Positions 5,432 to 5,689 of a stretch of 5,689 bases of DNA are shown here, piece by piece (the first letter of the stretch is position 1; every line of letters begins with the position of its first letter). The stretch covers positions 1 through 5,689 of the forward strand of contig DPLR01000380.1 in NCBI GenBank assembly GCA_003541895.1, written 5' to 3'. Source of the stretch: Cytophagales bacterium (GTDB lineage Bacteria; Bacteroidota; Bacteroidia; Cytophagales; Cyclobacteriaceae). The translations under genes were made by a program, and so were the position numbers. The notes under the pieces were generated by a model. The model saw nothing but the letters and a program-made list of their open reading frames with translations. It was not told the origin of the DNA and searched no databases.

Positions 5432-5689
5432 ATTCACGATATTGACAGCCAAGCGGGCAAAAATCGAGAAGGGCAAAAACTACAGATATCGACTGGCCGA
5501 GGGGTATATTCACAGATTACCGGAATACCGGTGATTTATCCGACGTATCACAAAATGGTGCAACCCTTGTAATATCATTTCCACCTCGCTCCAATTTCAT
5601 TTGATTTTTCCAAGCTGGCTAAGTTATATTTAGCGCAAGGCATAACCTCTTTCCAATTCCAACTGACCTGAAGCGATCTCTGGTTTCGC
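5432..5689. other. Right-edge region with short frames and small inverted repeats
   Basis: No full gene is seen. A 30-codon plus frame (5442-5534) reads LTAKRAKIEKGKNYRYRLAE and on to a stop, and looks like a coding remnant. On the minus strand two frames entering from the right edge stay open briefly. One ends at 5575 (37 codons, ending NEIGARWK) and one ends sooner, after ELERGYALR; either could be the 3' end of a gene beyond the window. Two small dyads adjoin: ACCGG-AATA-CCGGT (5519-5532) and GTGAT...ATCAC (5531-5551). GGGCAAAAA occurs twice (5455-5463, 5471-5479). The mixture of broken frames suggests old mobile-element debris. Confidence 0.35.
5538..5550 (+). repeat. 13-base direct repeat, right copy (ATCCGACGTATCA)
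   Basis: This copy sits inside the GTGAT...ATCAC dyad and directly after the ACCGG/CCGGT dyad, a setting that recalls the end of a mobile element. The sequence beyond it (TTGTAATAT) is loosely similar to that beyond the left copy (TTGTGATAT). Confidence 0.35.

Noticed and set aside
1..5689. CRISPR arrays, tRNA genes, rRNA
   Set aside because: No regularly spaced repeats and no tRNA T-loop or acceptor pairing were seen on either strand, despite the Cas4-like nuclease and integrase.

Overview
The window looks like accessory (mobile) bacterial DNA. At the left edge it carries the 5' part of a tyrosine-recombinase integrase pointing out of the window. Further in are a broken serine recombinase and several genes with no housekeeping role. 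The integrase N-terminus (MKGSIHYRRDRNYW...) and the serine recombinase (WFDVE, SSRRSTKERRID) recall recombinases I associate with Desulfobacterota/deltaproteobacterial genomes. That host assignment is from memory and tentative. No tRNA, rRNA or CRISPR array was seen.

Layout. 1-266 (-): integrase N-terminus. 267-415: divergent control region with a perfect 9-bp-arm palindrome lying between the -35 boxes of a good leftward and a weaker rightward candidate promoter. 416-901 (+): ArsR-type winged-helix regulator with an unfamiliar C-terminal extension. 912-1682 (-): RecB/Cas4-type PD-(D/E)XK nuclease with a four-cysteine Fe-S signature, convergent with the regulator and only 10 bases away. 1836-2030 (-): unrecognised remnant-like reading frame. 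2099-2725 (-): Hin/TnpR-type serine recombinase interrupted by an in-frame TAA at codon 58, with a strong promoter at 2772-2800. 2726-3262: strongly AT-rich, mostly non-coding. 3263-4414 (+) and 4438-5280 (+): two adjacent co-directional genes, a TIR-domain protein with a large C-terminal domain and a soluble glycosyltransferase-like (GT-A fold) protein. 5281-5689: short degraded frames and small inverted repeats.

Working together. Because the integrase faces outward, the attachment site is probably to the left and the genes to its right are likely island cargo (inference). The regulator is placed to control itself and the integrase through the shared palindrome. The TIR plus glycosyltransferase pair is the best candidate for an undescribed system. 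The TIR domain keeps the glutamate expected of NAD-cleaving TIR enzymes. Its C-terminal half could be a sensor, and the partner could modify or make the triggering molecule. A 13-base sequence occurs once on each side of the pair, which may hint at an insertion boundary but could be chance.
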